A program made the position numbers and the translations under genes. The notes under the pieces were generated by a model that had not been told where the DNA came from, searched no databases, and worked only from the letters and a program-made list of their open reading frames with translations. From IMG/VR virus record IMGVR_UViG_3300030450_003620, positions 1 to 24,506 of that record: DNA of 24,506 nucleotides. One strand, written 5' to 3'. Shown here piece by piece: positions 1 through 9,035 of this stretch; positions within the stretch are counted from its first letter, which is position 1, and the number at the start of each line of letters is the position of its first letter. This DNA is from a virus.

Positions 1-1
1 G

Positions 2-244
2 AAAAAATTCATGTTACAAGCACTTAAAAATACTGATGAATTCAAAAAGGTTGCTGGGGATGTTGCTACTACAAGTAGATATTCATTGCTTAGATTGATA
101 GAAGATAGTCATAATTATTTTTATAATGAGGCTGGAGAATTGCATGATCCTACTATCGATCCAGAAGCAATAGATCCTAACTTTTTAAAAATAACTAATA
201 ATTCTGACCTTTTAAAGCACGAAGGTACATTTATCATAAAATAA
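2..244 (+). CDS. 3' end of a truncated virion-operon gene (hypothetical)
   Basis: The frame is open to the left edge of the window and ends at TAA 242-244. An ATG at 11 would give a 77-residue protein, but the ten bases before it contain no Shine-Dalgarno sequence, while nearly every other gene here has one. I therefore read this as the C-terminal part of a longer gene. The visible part is mixed charged and polar, without membrane segments or a motif I recognise, and includes the run TIDPEAIDPNFLKIT. It lies 13 bases upstream of the TTG start of the 2,925-residue virion protein and runs in the same direction, so it is probably a structural or ejection-related protein. Function unknown. Confidence 0.6.
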   Translation, partial: KKFMLQALKNTDEFKKVAGDVATTSRYSLLRLIEDSHNYFYNEAGELHDPTIDPEAIDPNFLKITNNSDLLKHEGTFIIK

Positions 245-257
245 AAGGAGGTGATTC

Positions 258-3200
258 TTGCCTTTACCAGAAGAATTTTATAATAGAAGTAAAAGTCGAA
301 ATAGTAGAATATCGCCTACTTATAGTGGGTTATATCCTACTTTTGGAGAAGAAGAGGAGGAAGATGATGGTTTTAGCCTTTTAGACACATTAGGCTCTGG
401 GTTACATCATTTTGTTTCTGCTGGTACTATGGGACTTAGTGAATTTGCTGCTCCAACTAAAGCTTGGGAAGAGAAGGGTACCGATGAAAGAATAGGTGCT
501 GCTCTTGGTGAAGCTTTAGGTATGTTTTTACCTATGGGATGGATAGGTAAAGGTGTTAGCGTTGGAATGCAAGGACTAAGACATGGCTCTAGACATATTG
601 CAAAGAAAGCTATAGCTAAAAGTACTAATAAAATAAATAATATTGCTGCTAAAAATGCTGCCAATCAAAGTTTAAACAAAACTGTATTTTCAAAAGAAGG
701 TAAAAGATTACTATTTCAACATGAATTAGGTGGAGAAGTTGCTCAACAAGTTAATAGTCAATTAGTATTAAAGGTTGAAGCAGACTTAATGAGTGCTCTT
801 TCTAAAAAAGGTGTCAACATTACGAAAGATTACAAGAAAAAAGTAATTGATAAAGTAATGAAAGACTTTAAAGAAGGGCTAGCTGATGGAGAGCATTTAA
901 ATACAGTTTCTTCTTGGATGCATAAAAAAATAGGTCCAACATTAGGAACTTCTGGTCTTGGTAAATGGACAGCTAAATATATGGGAGAGGTTGCTCAAGA
1001 TGCTGTTATTTTAGGATTGCACGGAGTAGTTCACAATACTATGATGTCAGCAGCAAGAGATGATGTTCCATTTGCACCTGGCTCAACATTAGGACATTCT
1101 TTAGCTATGTCTTTTGCATTTCCATTAATTAGATCTATACCTGGAGGAGGAGAAAGAAGATTTGATGAAGGGTGGAGGATTTTAACAAAAAATCTTAAAA
1201 AAACTGATTATAAAAAACTTGCTAAGGAATCAAATGGCCCTGAAGACTTAAGATCTCTTGTTAGGATGTTAGGAAAAAATAATATACTTTCTAAAAATAA
1301 ATGGACTTTAAAATCTGGGAAGCAAATACATCTTGATGAATTAGCAGATGATGCATTTTTGAAAAAGGAAGGCTTAGATGATTTAATAGATTTAGCTGAA
1401 CAAATGAGAGATAGTGTTACTAAGATGGATATGTTTAAAGTTTGGGGGAAATCATATGTAGCAGACACTTTTAATTTAGGTACTATATCAAGAATGTCTA
1501 TAGGTGCGGCTGCAATGAATATTGACATGTTTAGACATAATATGGCAGGATTTAGAAGTCTTCCTCCTGAAGAATTATTAACTCATATGTTAATAGGTGG
1601 ATTTATGACTAGAGGTAGAGGTGGCTGGGCTAGAGATCCTCAATCAAGAACGGGAGATCAGAAAGCAAAAGAAATCAACGAATATTACGCTTTAATGAAC
1701 GAATTAAGTATTGATCATAGCAAAGTATCAGATTACTTAAAAGTTAAGGATATGGCTGATTATTTGAAACAAACTCATATTGGAATATTAATGGATCCTA
1801 CAGCTGTAGAGATTGTAGATATATTTAAAAAATATGAAAAAAGAATTATTGATGAAGGAAGAACGGTTGATAAATCTAAACAATTTGAAATAAATGATAT
1901 TTTATATGATTTTTCTTTACTTAGACAAGCTGCAGGGGTCATGGAAGATACAGGATATGGAGCACCTAACTATAAATTATTAACTGAGTCTGAAAAAACA
2001 AATTTAAGAAATGATTTAAGAAATGTTAAATTCAAAGACAAAACCCTAAAAGATACAAGTTATAGTGAATTAATGAACTATATTGAAGGTAATCAAAAAG
2101 ATGCTATTAAAGAATTATATACTACCTTTCTTAAAAGATTAAGAAGAGAAAGTCAAGATGGAGCTGGAGACCAAATACTAGATCTTTCTATAGATGCTAA
2201 TGGAATTATTCGTCATGGAGGTGTGAATTTTGGTAGTGAATATAGCTCTCCTGGAGAATTGCACAATTTATTAAAAGTTTTTGAAAAATATAATTTAGCA
2301 ATACATGATTCAAGTAAAAAAGAAATAGATTTATCTGATGTAAATAGTTCTCAATCAAGAAGATTAGAAAGAGTTCTTCCTGAATTCAAAAAAACTCAAA
2401 ATAGATTAGGATTAGGAGAGGGGGCTGAATATTCATTTTCTTTAGGCAATCCTCAAGAAAACCCTTATTTGAGAAATATGGTAAATGCATTCCTTTATGA
2501 ATCTCAAAAACGAAATAGCGATATTTTTACTAATCAAATTACTCCTGAATTTAGAAACGATAAAGGCTTTTTAGATGTAATCAGAAGAGAGCTTACTGAT
2601 GGCGGCAAGGCTATAAGGCCTGAAAATGTTACTATAAAAGTAGAAGAAGGAGTAGAAATAGATCCTCTTATTCACAATCAATTTCATGGAATTGTGCAAG
2701 CTATACATTCAGGTGCAAAAAGTTTTTCTGGAAAGACAAGTCATGAGGTTCCTTTGGAAATTGCGCAAAGAATTATTGGTGCCTATGAAAGTTTAAAGAT
2801 TGGTAAGCCAGAAGCATTATTAGATAGAAATGTATTGAATTATATAAGTTCTCAAGCTGATGCTAAGATAAATATTTCTCCACATATTCATCGGACTATA
2901 AGACGTTTAGATGAACATGGTTTGGTACATATTGATAGAGAACAGGGGATGATTTTAGTTAATTCAGAAACAAGTATTAAACTTATTGCAAAAGAAGCTG
3001 GTATTGATAGTAATAAAGCATGGGAAAGATATAGAGATCTATTAGAATTACTTCCTTCAAGGCAGATTGTAGAACAGGAAGGTCCTCTTGATTTTGCTGA
3101 TAAGGCTGTTGAAATAACTGCATTAAAAAATATTCACAAAACATTACCTGAAGTATATAACAAGGAAGTTAGAAATGAAATAACAAAAGTTCTTGATAAT

Positions 3201-6200
3201 AAAACTCTTCAATTTGATGAATTTACAGAAAAGAATGCTTTAGAACAGTTAGATTTACTTGAAGCTAATTTAAAATCAATGAACTATAAAGAAGCTCTTA
3301 TTACTTTAGAAAATCTAAAAAAGATAGTACCTGGTTTTGATTCTAAAAAAGTACCTTCTGAAATACGATATGATAAAGTTGCTGATGCCTATAGAATATA
3401 TATATATGGAAGAGAATTAGGACATATAGCCGTAGCAGATGTTAATTGGAGCCCTGCTAGCAGATTTACGATAGCCAAAGATAAAGCTTATGATATGGCT
3501 CAAAAGAAAGCTAAAGAATTTATGGATAATTTGCCAGCTGATATGGCCCCTCAAACTCATTATGAAAGCTTATTTAATACTATAACGGCTGCAGAAAAAA
3601 GTGGGATGGGTTTAAGTCTCCAAGTTTACGAGTATAGCAAAGGTAGTGGACAGGTTTATGATGCTATTAAAAATTTAGTACATGAATCTAGAAGTTCTTC
3701 TGAATTAATTGAAAATTATTTAGGTCATATAATATATAAAGGAAATAACTATAAATTTGCTGCTATAAATGATCACTCTAGATTAGTTGACAATTTAAAT
3801 ACATTACTCAGAAATACGAATCAAAAAGTTAGTTTAAATGAATTATTTAAAGTGTATATACAAGATAATACATTGAAATCTTTAAACGACTTAATGACTG
3901 GATTAAATCAATTATATGCTGGCAGAAATAGCGTTAATTTGTTAGATAGTCAAAACTTAATGAATGCTTATCATAGATTTATGAATAATGCAACAGACAG
4001 GCCAAGTAAAACTAGAATAACTATAGGTAATAAATATGGACTTTTAGATGCTGAGAATGGATTGCATCCTAGAGTAATAGAGCACTTAAAAAGGGGCGAT
4101 TTTGATGCTATTAAAAAAAGAATTCCAGCAGATAAATTAGGATCTGAATTAGATAGTGATTTATTAAATTTAGCTTGGATAGTCAATAATGCAAAAGAAA
4201 GAAGGGCTATATCATTTACTGAGAAAATAATTGATGGAGAGGTTTATAGAATTAGAGAATGGATAAATCCTGTAGATAATCCTGAGTTTATAACTCCAGG
4301 AGGTAGAGTTTTAGATAAGTTGAATGAAGTAGGTATTGAATTAGTTCAAATTAAAAAGTCAGGGGTAATAAATCGTAGGTTTATAAATGATATTAGTCAA
4401 ATTGAGAATGTAAAAGACTTGTTTCAACAAACAAATTTAGATATGCCTAGCGATAAGTATATAAATGATGTTATTAGAAAAGGTGGAGAATTATCACCAA
4501 GAGATGAGGCAAACGCTAGATTAGTTATGGGTAATCCTACAGGCAGGACAATGAGATATGTAGAAGTTTCTTTTGGAGCTCCTTTAGCTTTCTTGGAAAC
4601 AAAAAAATCTACAGCAGCTTTAAATAAAGCCTATCATTCATTTTATGTTAATACATTAAAAAGATATAATAATGAAATGAAAACAGGTTTAATTGCTCCA
4701 GATGAAGGTCATATGCTCATTAAAAACTTTAAGCGTGTTTTTGATCCTTCAAATGTAACTAGTCCTGAATTAAAAATAAGAGCATTATATTTAGCTAATC
4801 TAAATTCGGCTACTTTTGATAAATCTTTCTCAAGCAAGGCTATTTCTGACATGACTACTGAAAAAGGGCATTATGATATAAATATGTCTTTATTGAAATA
4901 TACAAAGTTAGCTGAAGGAGGCTCTTTAAAAGCTATTCCAGATAGACAGACATTAACAGATGTTATGCTCAAATTAGCAACAGCTCCTGATTCTACTATA
5001 CCTAAAAGGAGATTGAATTCTATTGAAAATATAATAAATGATCTTACTCCTACTAGTGAAGGAGGAACTGGAAAAGGTATTAGATATGGTTTTATATCTG
5101 ATGAAGCTGGCGGAAATCCTCTTTTGGTTAGAAATAGAGCTTTAATACAACATACTTCTGAATCCAATATTTCAGATCCTGTATTAAGAAAATATTCTAA
5201 GGATAGATATTCAGATCTTGAAAGATTTAAAGCTACTATGGATCAATCTTCTATTGATGGAGCTATTTATATAGATAGGGATACATATAACTTAATGCGA
5301 ACTTTAATGGCTGAAGGGGGAGATGTAAATGGATTTAAAGGCTCTATAGCTAGAGGTCATATTGATGATTCGGGATATGTTTTATTTGGTAAAGGATTAT
5401 TTATTTTCGATCCTCAAGTCTCTAATGCAATGGAATCAAAAGGTATAAGATTCTTAATGGGCAATTCAGCTGCTAAAGATAAAAAAGGATTTGCTTTAAA
5501 TGCTAAACCTGTAGAAGGAAAGGTTTTTGAGAGTACTGATTTTATTAGAGAAATAGATAAAATGGGTGATTCAAATATTATGCAAGGAACTTTTGATGGA
5601 GTAGGATTGAGATTTGCAGGACATGTTTCAGCAAATTCTCCAGTACCACATCCTTATACACATTTTATGCCTAGAGATTTAGTTATAGGAATTAGAGAAG
5701 GATGGATGGGTCTTTCTAATAAGATAGATGAATTAAAGAGCTTTTCTAATTCTTTAAAAGATGTCGCTAAATCAGAAGTTCAAGAAATGTTAGTAAGACA
5801 AGCGAATTTGCATGGGCCTAGTCATCAGATGGATATGCCTAGTTTTGCAGAATCGATGATAGCTATGGGCTTTAATACAAGAAATGAAGTTGTAAAAAAA
5901 GCTGTAATGAAGATGTTTGAAGAGCAAACTTTACCAACTTTATTTAAACCTAAAAATCCTAAATTTGCATATCCTTTATTAATGCCAGATTATAAGTCTT
6001 TACAGCCTCTATCTGTTGATATTGTAAATCGTAATGGAGAAAGAAAAGGTGCTGCTAGAATTCAATTAGGAGAGGCTACTATTGGAGCTGATGCTAAGTA
6101 TACTCCAGTAAATTCTGTTAATGAACTTATATTCTCTATGAGAGTAGGCGATGTTGATTATATAGTTAAGCATGATTCTGGTAAATTTCAAGCTTATACA

Positions 6201-9035
6201 GCATTAAGAGATATTCAAAAATCTGGTAAATATAATACAGATATTAAATCTGATGTATTAAAGCAGCTCCCAAGAAATAAAGATGTTCAAGTTCCAATAG
6301 AGCTTCAAAAATTTGTAAAATATTTAGATAAAGTCATTCAAGGTGATCCAAGTATCCCTAGACATGAAATACATACTACCGTTGATGGACAAACTGGAAA
6401 AGTTTCTTTTGAAGGCGTTCAAAGATTAATTGAATCAAGTTATTATAATAAAAAATTCAAACTTGATAAACATAAATTTGGTACTGTTATCATGGTTGAA
6501 CGTGGTCCAAGAAAAGGAAGGTCCGATTTTATACCAGCTAGAGTAAGAGTAAGAACTGAAGGTGAAAAATTAATAGATTATGATAAAATAGGCACTTTAT
6601 TCGGATTGAATCCTTATGATGCTAGGGCTAATGCTCAAGCTGATTGGGATGGAGATAAAGTAAGATATACTTTTGACTTTAAAAATGTGGGTAAAGATGC
6701 ATCTAAATGGAAAATGTTAAAACAAGCATTTAGAGAATCTTCTATGAATGAAGAATATACAACCCTAGAAACTCCTATTAGAGAAACTAATATATGGGGC
6801 ATAGGTACAGATAAAAATGGAGATTTAACCCATATGGGTGCTCGTGATTATGATTCAATGTCTGGTATTAAAAGATCTGTAATAAATGAAAGAATGGCTA
6901 TAGGTAAAGTTATTGGTGTGCAATCTGGATTAGAATATGCTTCTTTAATAGAATTATCAATAGATGGGCAAAAATTAAATGAAAAATTAGGTTTTAGTGT
7001 AGATCATATTATGGAATATGGCAATATGTATAAAAGATTTGATAAAGCGAGTCAAAGTGCTGTTGATTTTATAAAAGGCATAAATAAAACTTTATTATCA
7101 GATCCTTATGGCTATTACTTTTATGGAGATGGAGAAAGTCAGTTAAAAGGGAAATTGTTTAATTTCGAAGCAGGAGATGTAAGAAGAGATGTTTTTAATG
7201 AAGTTGTTGATGTTCTAAGAAGACCATCATCTATTTTCAATAAGGTATGGAGTGATGGAGGATCTCAAAACCCTACTTCATTTCATGTTCAATCAGAATA
7301 TGTTAATTTATTGAAATTCTTCAAAAGTCCTAATAGTTATGTATTTAATAGATTAGTTAAAAAGTATCAAAGAACTGGTAATTTAAATGAAAAACTAAAT
7401 AGTTTAATACCTCTATTCTTTAAAGTAGAAGGAAAAGATATTATGCCTAGAGATATTGATGGGTTGAAAAGCTTAGCCCTTCAAGGAAAATTAAAACCTA
7501 GAAATAATGTTTTGCAGTTTGGAAAAGGTACTGCTGAATCGTTATTAAAAAGATCTAATGTTGGCTTTATAATGAGTGAAGTTATTAAAAGCAATATTTA
7601 TAAAGTAGGTGAAATTGATTATGCTTGGTCTGATCAAAGTGGTAAGGGAATTAGAGATTTAAGAAAGTTAAAATTAGATTCAGAAATATTTGTTGATCAG
7701 CTTTCTTTATATAGAGTTCTAGGCGTAGATATTAAAGATATGCATGCAAATCATGATATAATGTTCTCTGGAAGCAAAAAGAAGTTTATAACACAACAAG
7801 AAAATGCAGGTATTATGCACGCTTTATTATCAGAAGAAGTAAGATTCTTAGAAAATAAATTAGAGACTCAATATGGATTTAGAAATCCAAATCAAGCAGT
7901 TACTGGAAGAGCTACTCAAAGATTGCTAGATGTCAATCATGCAATGAAATATTTAGAAGAAGTTAGAGGTTTGCAAGTATTGGAAGATATAAAGCCTACT
8001 ATAAGTAAATATAAGTTTAATTTTAAAGGAAGCCGACATTATAATAAGACATCAAAAGAACAAACTATATATAAAATTAAAAATAATATGTCATTATATA
8101 CTAAAGATGCAGATGGTGTAAGCGTGCCAAATTTTAATGCTTTGGAATATGTTGGCATAGTAGGAAGAAATAAAAGGTCAGAAAAAACATTGCATGGAGA
8201 GCATTTAATTTTAAATAATCCTATTATATCGCATAGATTGTCAAAAGATAGAACTTTAGATGGATATACATGGCATTATATGCACAATAATGTCCCTGCT
8301 TTTACAGATAAAGTCAGTTTTCAAAATTATAGTAAAGAAGCACTTGGACTTCAGATGAAACTTAGCAAATTATGGTCTAACTCTATTGATGCACTTAAAA
8401 CAAATAGAGATCTTACGACTGATATATTTGAAAAAGTTCACAGAGATAGAGCTATGTTGCTTAATGAATTCTTTAAGACATATTCAGGGACAGAGCCTGT
8501 TGATGCTAAGTTTATTATACCTGGTTTCGATGCTCAAGAATCTTTAATTTACTATAAAACAAAAATGCTTTTAAAACCTCATTTAGTAGCTAGGCAATAT
8601 GTTAAAACAGATAATTTTGATTTACCTTATTTAAAAACAAATCAAAAAGTATTTGAAAATACAATGTCTTGGTTGCATGATAATGGTTATGGACATATAG
8701 GTAAGAAAATTGCTAGTGAATATAATAACATAAAGGATTATTTGACAGGAATGAGCAATGATCGTACTTTTGATTTAAAAGCGAGTCCTTTATATTTAGA
8801 AAAATACACAATTCCTGATGGGGTTCATAAGGAAACATTTTTAAATATAATGCAAGGCATAGTTACTCCAGATCTTCAATATAAATTTCAAAGTATAGGT
8901 GCAAGTACATATGAAATTGAAAAGCAGCGTACTCAAGAAGGAGATTTCTCGATAAGACAAATAAGAAATCAATTTGAAAAATGGAATGAATATAGTTATG
9001 ATAGAAGAAAACAAAATCTTTGTGGAGGAGGATAA
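258..9035 (+). CDS. Giant virion protein, candidate virion RNA polymerase (DxDGD motif)
   Basis: This 2,925-residue protein is a candidate ejected RNA polymerase. Seen: D2129-W-D2131-G-D2133 in the context NAQADWDGDKV, closely matching the beta-prime NADFDGDQM loop that holds the catalytic magnesium. About 50 residues upstream, VIMVERGPRKG followed by FIPARVRV matches the order and character of NRAP...FEPVLI in beta-prime, as expected for the second double-psi beta-barrel. Roughly residues 80-105, 240-300 and 410-455 are Gly/Ala-rich and hydrophobic, as in internal virion proteins that cross membranes during DNA entry. The rest is charged and unassigned. Known: single-chain polymerases with DxDGD or similar motifs occur in YonO and crAss-like phages; N4 ejects a different, T7-type giant polymerase. 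Start: TTG at 258 behind AAAGGAGGTGATT. It ends in a TAATG overlap with the next gene. Alternative: an ejection protein with a degenerate barrel. I could not place the partner barrel with its two lysines. Confidence 0.72.
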   Translation: MPLPEEFYNRSKSRNSRISPTYSGLYPTFGEEEEEDDGFSLLDTLGSGLHHFVSAGTMGLSEFAAPTKAWEEKGTDERIGAALGEALGMFLPMGWIGKGVSVGMQGLRHGSRHIAKKAIAKSTNKINNIAAKNAANQSLNKTVFSKEGKRLLFQHELGGEVAQQVNSQLVLKVEADLMSALSKKGVNITKDYKKKVIDKVMKDFKEGLADGEHLNTVSSWMHKKIGPTLGTSGLGKWTAKYMGEVAQDAVILGLHGVVHNTMMSAARDDVPFAPGSTLGHSLAMSFAFPLIRSIPGGGERRFDEGWRILTKNLKKTDYKKLAKESNGPEDLRSLVRMLGKNNILSKNKWTLKSGKQIHLDELADDAFLKKEGLDDLIDLAEQMRDSVTKMDMFKVWGKSYVADTFNLGTISRMSIGAAAMNIDMFRHNMAGFRSLPPEELLTHMLIGGFMTRGRGGWARDPQSRTGDQKAKEINEYYALMNELSIDHSKVSDYLKVKDMADYLKQTHIGILMDPTAVEIVDIFKKYEKRIIDEGRTVDKSKQFEINDILYDFSLLRQAAGVMEDTGYGAPNYKLLTESEKTNLRNDLRNVKFKDKTLKDTSYSELMNYIEGNQKDAIKELYTTFLKRLRRESQDGAGDQILDLSIDANGIIRHGGVNFGSEYSSPGELHNLLKVFEKYNLAIHDSSKKEIDLSDVNSSQSRRLERVLPEFKKTQNRLGLGEGAEYSFSLGNPQENPYLRNMVNAFLYESQKRNSDIFTNQITPEFRNDKGFLDVIRRELTDGGKAIRPENVTIKVEEGVEIDPLIHNQFHGIVQAIHSGAKSFSGKTSHEVPLEIAQRIIGAYESLKIGKPEALLDRNVLNYISSQADAKINISPHIHRTIRRLDEHGLVHIDREQGMILVNSETSIKLIAKEAGIDSNKAWERYRDLLELLPSRQIVEQEGPLDFADKAVEITALKNIHKTLPEVYNKEVRNEITKVLDNKTLQFDEFTEKNALEQLDLLEANLKSMNYKEALITLENLKKIVPGFDSKKVPSEIRYDKVADAYRIYIYGRELGHIAVADVNWSPASRFTIAKDKAYDMAQKKAKEFMDNLPADMAPQTHYESLFNTITAAEKSGMGLSLQVYEYSKGSGQVYDAIKNLVHESRSSSELIENYLGHIIYKGNNYKFAAINDHSRLVDNLNTLLRNTNQKVSLNELFKVYIQDNTLKSLNDLMTGLNQLYAGRNSVNLLDSQNLMNAYHRFMNNATDRPSKTRITIGNKYGLLDAENGLHPRVIEHLKRGDFDAIKKRIPADKLGSELDSDLLNLAWIVNNAKERRAISFTEKIIDGEVYRIREWINPVDNPEFITPGGRVLDKLNEVGIELVQIKKSGVINRRFINDISQIENVKDLFQQTNLDMPSDKYINDVIRKGGELSPRDEANARLVMGNPTGRTMRYVEVSFGAPLAFLETKKSTAALNKAYHSFYVNTLKRYNNEMKTGLIAPDEGHMLIKNFKRVFDPSNVTSPELKIRALYLANLNSATFDKSFSSKAISDMTTEKGHYDINMSLLKYTKLAEGGSLKAIPDRQTLTDVMLKLATAPDSTIPKRRLNSIENIINDLTPTSEGGTGKGIRYGFISDEAGGNPLLVRNRALIQHTSESNISDPVLRKYSKDRYSDLERFKATMDQSSIDGAIYIDRDTYNLMRTLMAEGGDVNGFKGSIARGHIDDSGYVLFGKGLFIFDPQVSNAMESKGIRFLMGNSAAKDKKGFALNAKPVEGKVFESTDFIREIDKMGDSNIMQGTFDGVGLRFAGHVSANSPVPHPYTHFMPRDLVIGIREGWMGLSNKIDELKSFSNSLKDVAKSEVQEMLVRQANLHGPSHQMDMPSFAESMIAMGFNTRNEVVKKAVMKMFEEQTLPTLFKPKNPKFAYPLLMPDYKSLQPLSVDIVNRNGERKGAARIQLGEATIGADAKYTPVNSVNELIFSMRVGDVDYIVKHDSGKFQAYTALRDIQKSGKYNTDIKSDVLKQLPRNKDVQVPIELQKFVKYLDKVIQGDPSIPRHEIHTTVDGQTGKVSFEGVQRLIESSYYNKKFKLDKHKFGTVIMVERGPRKGRSDFIPARVRVRTEGEKLIDYDKIGTLFGLNPYDARANAQADWDGDKVRYTFDFKNVGKDASKWKMLKQAFRESSMNEEYTTLETPIRETNIWGIGTDKNGDLTHMGARDYDSMSGIKRSVINERMAIGKVIGVQSGLEYASLIELSIDGQKLNEKLGFSVDHIMEYGNMYKRFDKASQSAVDFIKGINKTLLSDPYGYYFYGDGESQLKGKLFNFEAGDVRRDVFNEVVDVLRRPSSIFNKVWSDGGSQNPTSFHVQSEYVNLLKFFKSPNSYVFNRLVKKYQRTGNLNEKLNSLIPLFFKVEGKDIMPRDIDGLKSLALQGKLKPRNNVLQFGKGTAESLLKRSNVGFIMSEVIKSNIYKVGEIDYAWSDQSGKGIRDLRKLKLDSEIFVDQLSLYRVLGVDIKDMHANHDIMFSGSKKKFITQQENAGIMHALLSEEVRFLENKLETQYGFRNPNQAVTGRATQRLLDVNHAMKYLEEVRGLQVLEDIKPTISKYKFNFKGSRHYNKTSKEQTIYKIKNNMSLYTKDADGVSVPNFNALEYVGIVGRNKRSEKTLHGEHLILNNPIISHRLSKDRTLDGYTWHYMHNNVPAFTDKVSFQNYSKEALGLQMKLSKLWSNSIDALKTNRDLTTDIFEKVHRDRAMLLNEFFKTYSGTEPVDAKFIIPGFDAQESLIYYKTKMLLKPHLVARQYVKTDNFDLPYLKTNQKVFENTMSWLHDNGYGHIGKKIASEYNNIKDYLTGMSNDRTFDLKASPLYLEKYTIPDGVHKETFLNIMQGIVTPDLQYKFQSIGASTYEIEKQRTQEGDFSIRQIRNQFEKWNEYSYDRRKQNLCGGG

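Noticed and set aside
9020-9034. TTG 9020 as start of the 908-residue protein
   Set aside because: It lies upstream of the GGAGGAGG site, while ATG 9035 has ideal spacing and the TAATG coupling seen elsewhere in the window.
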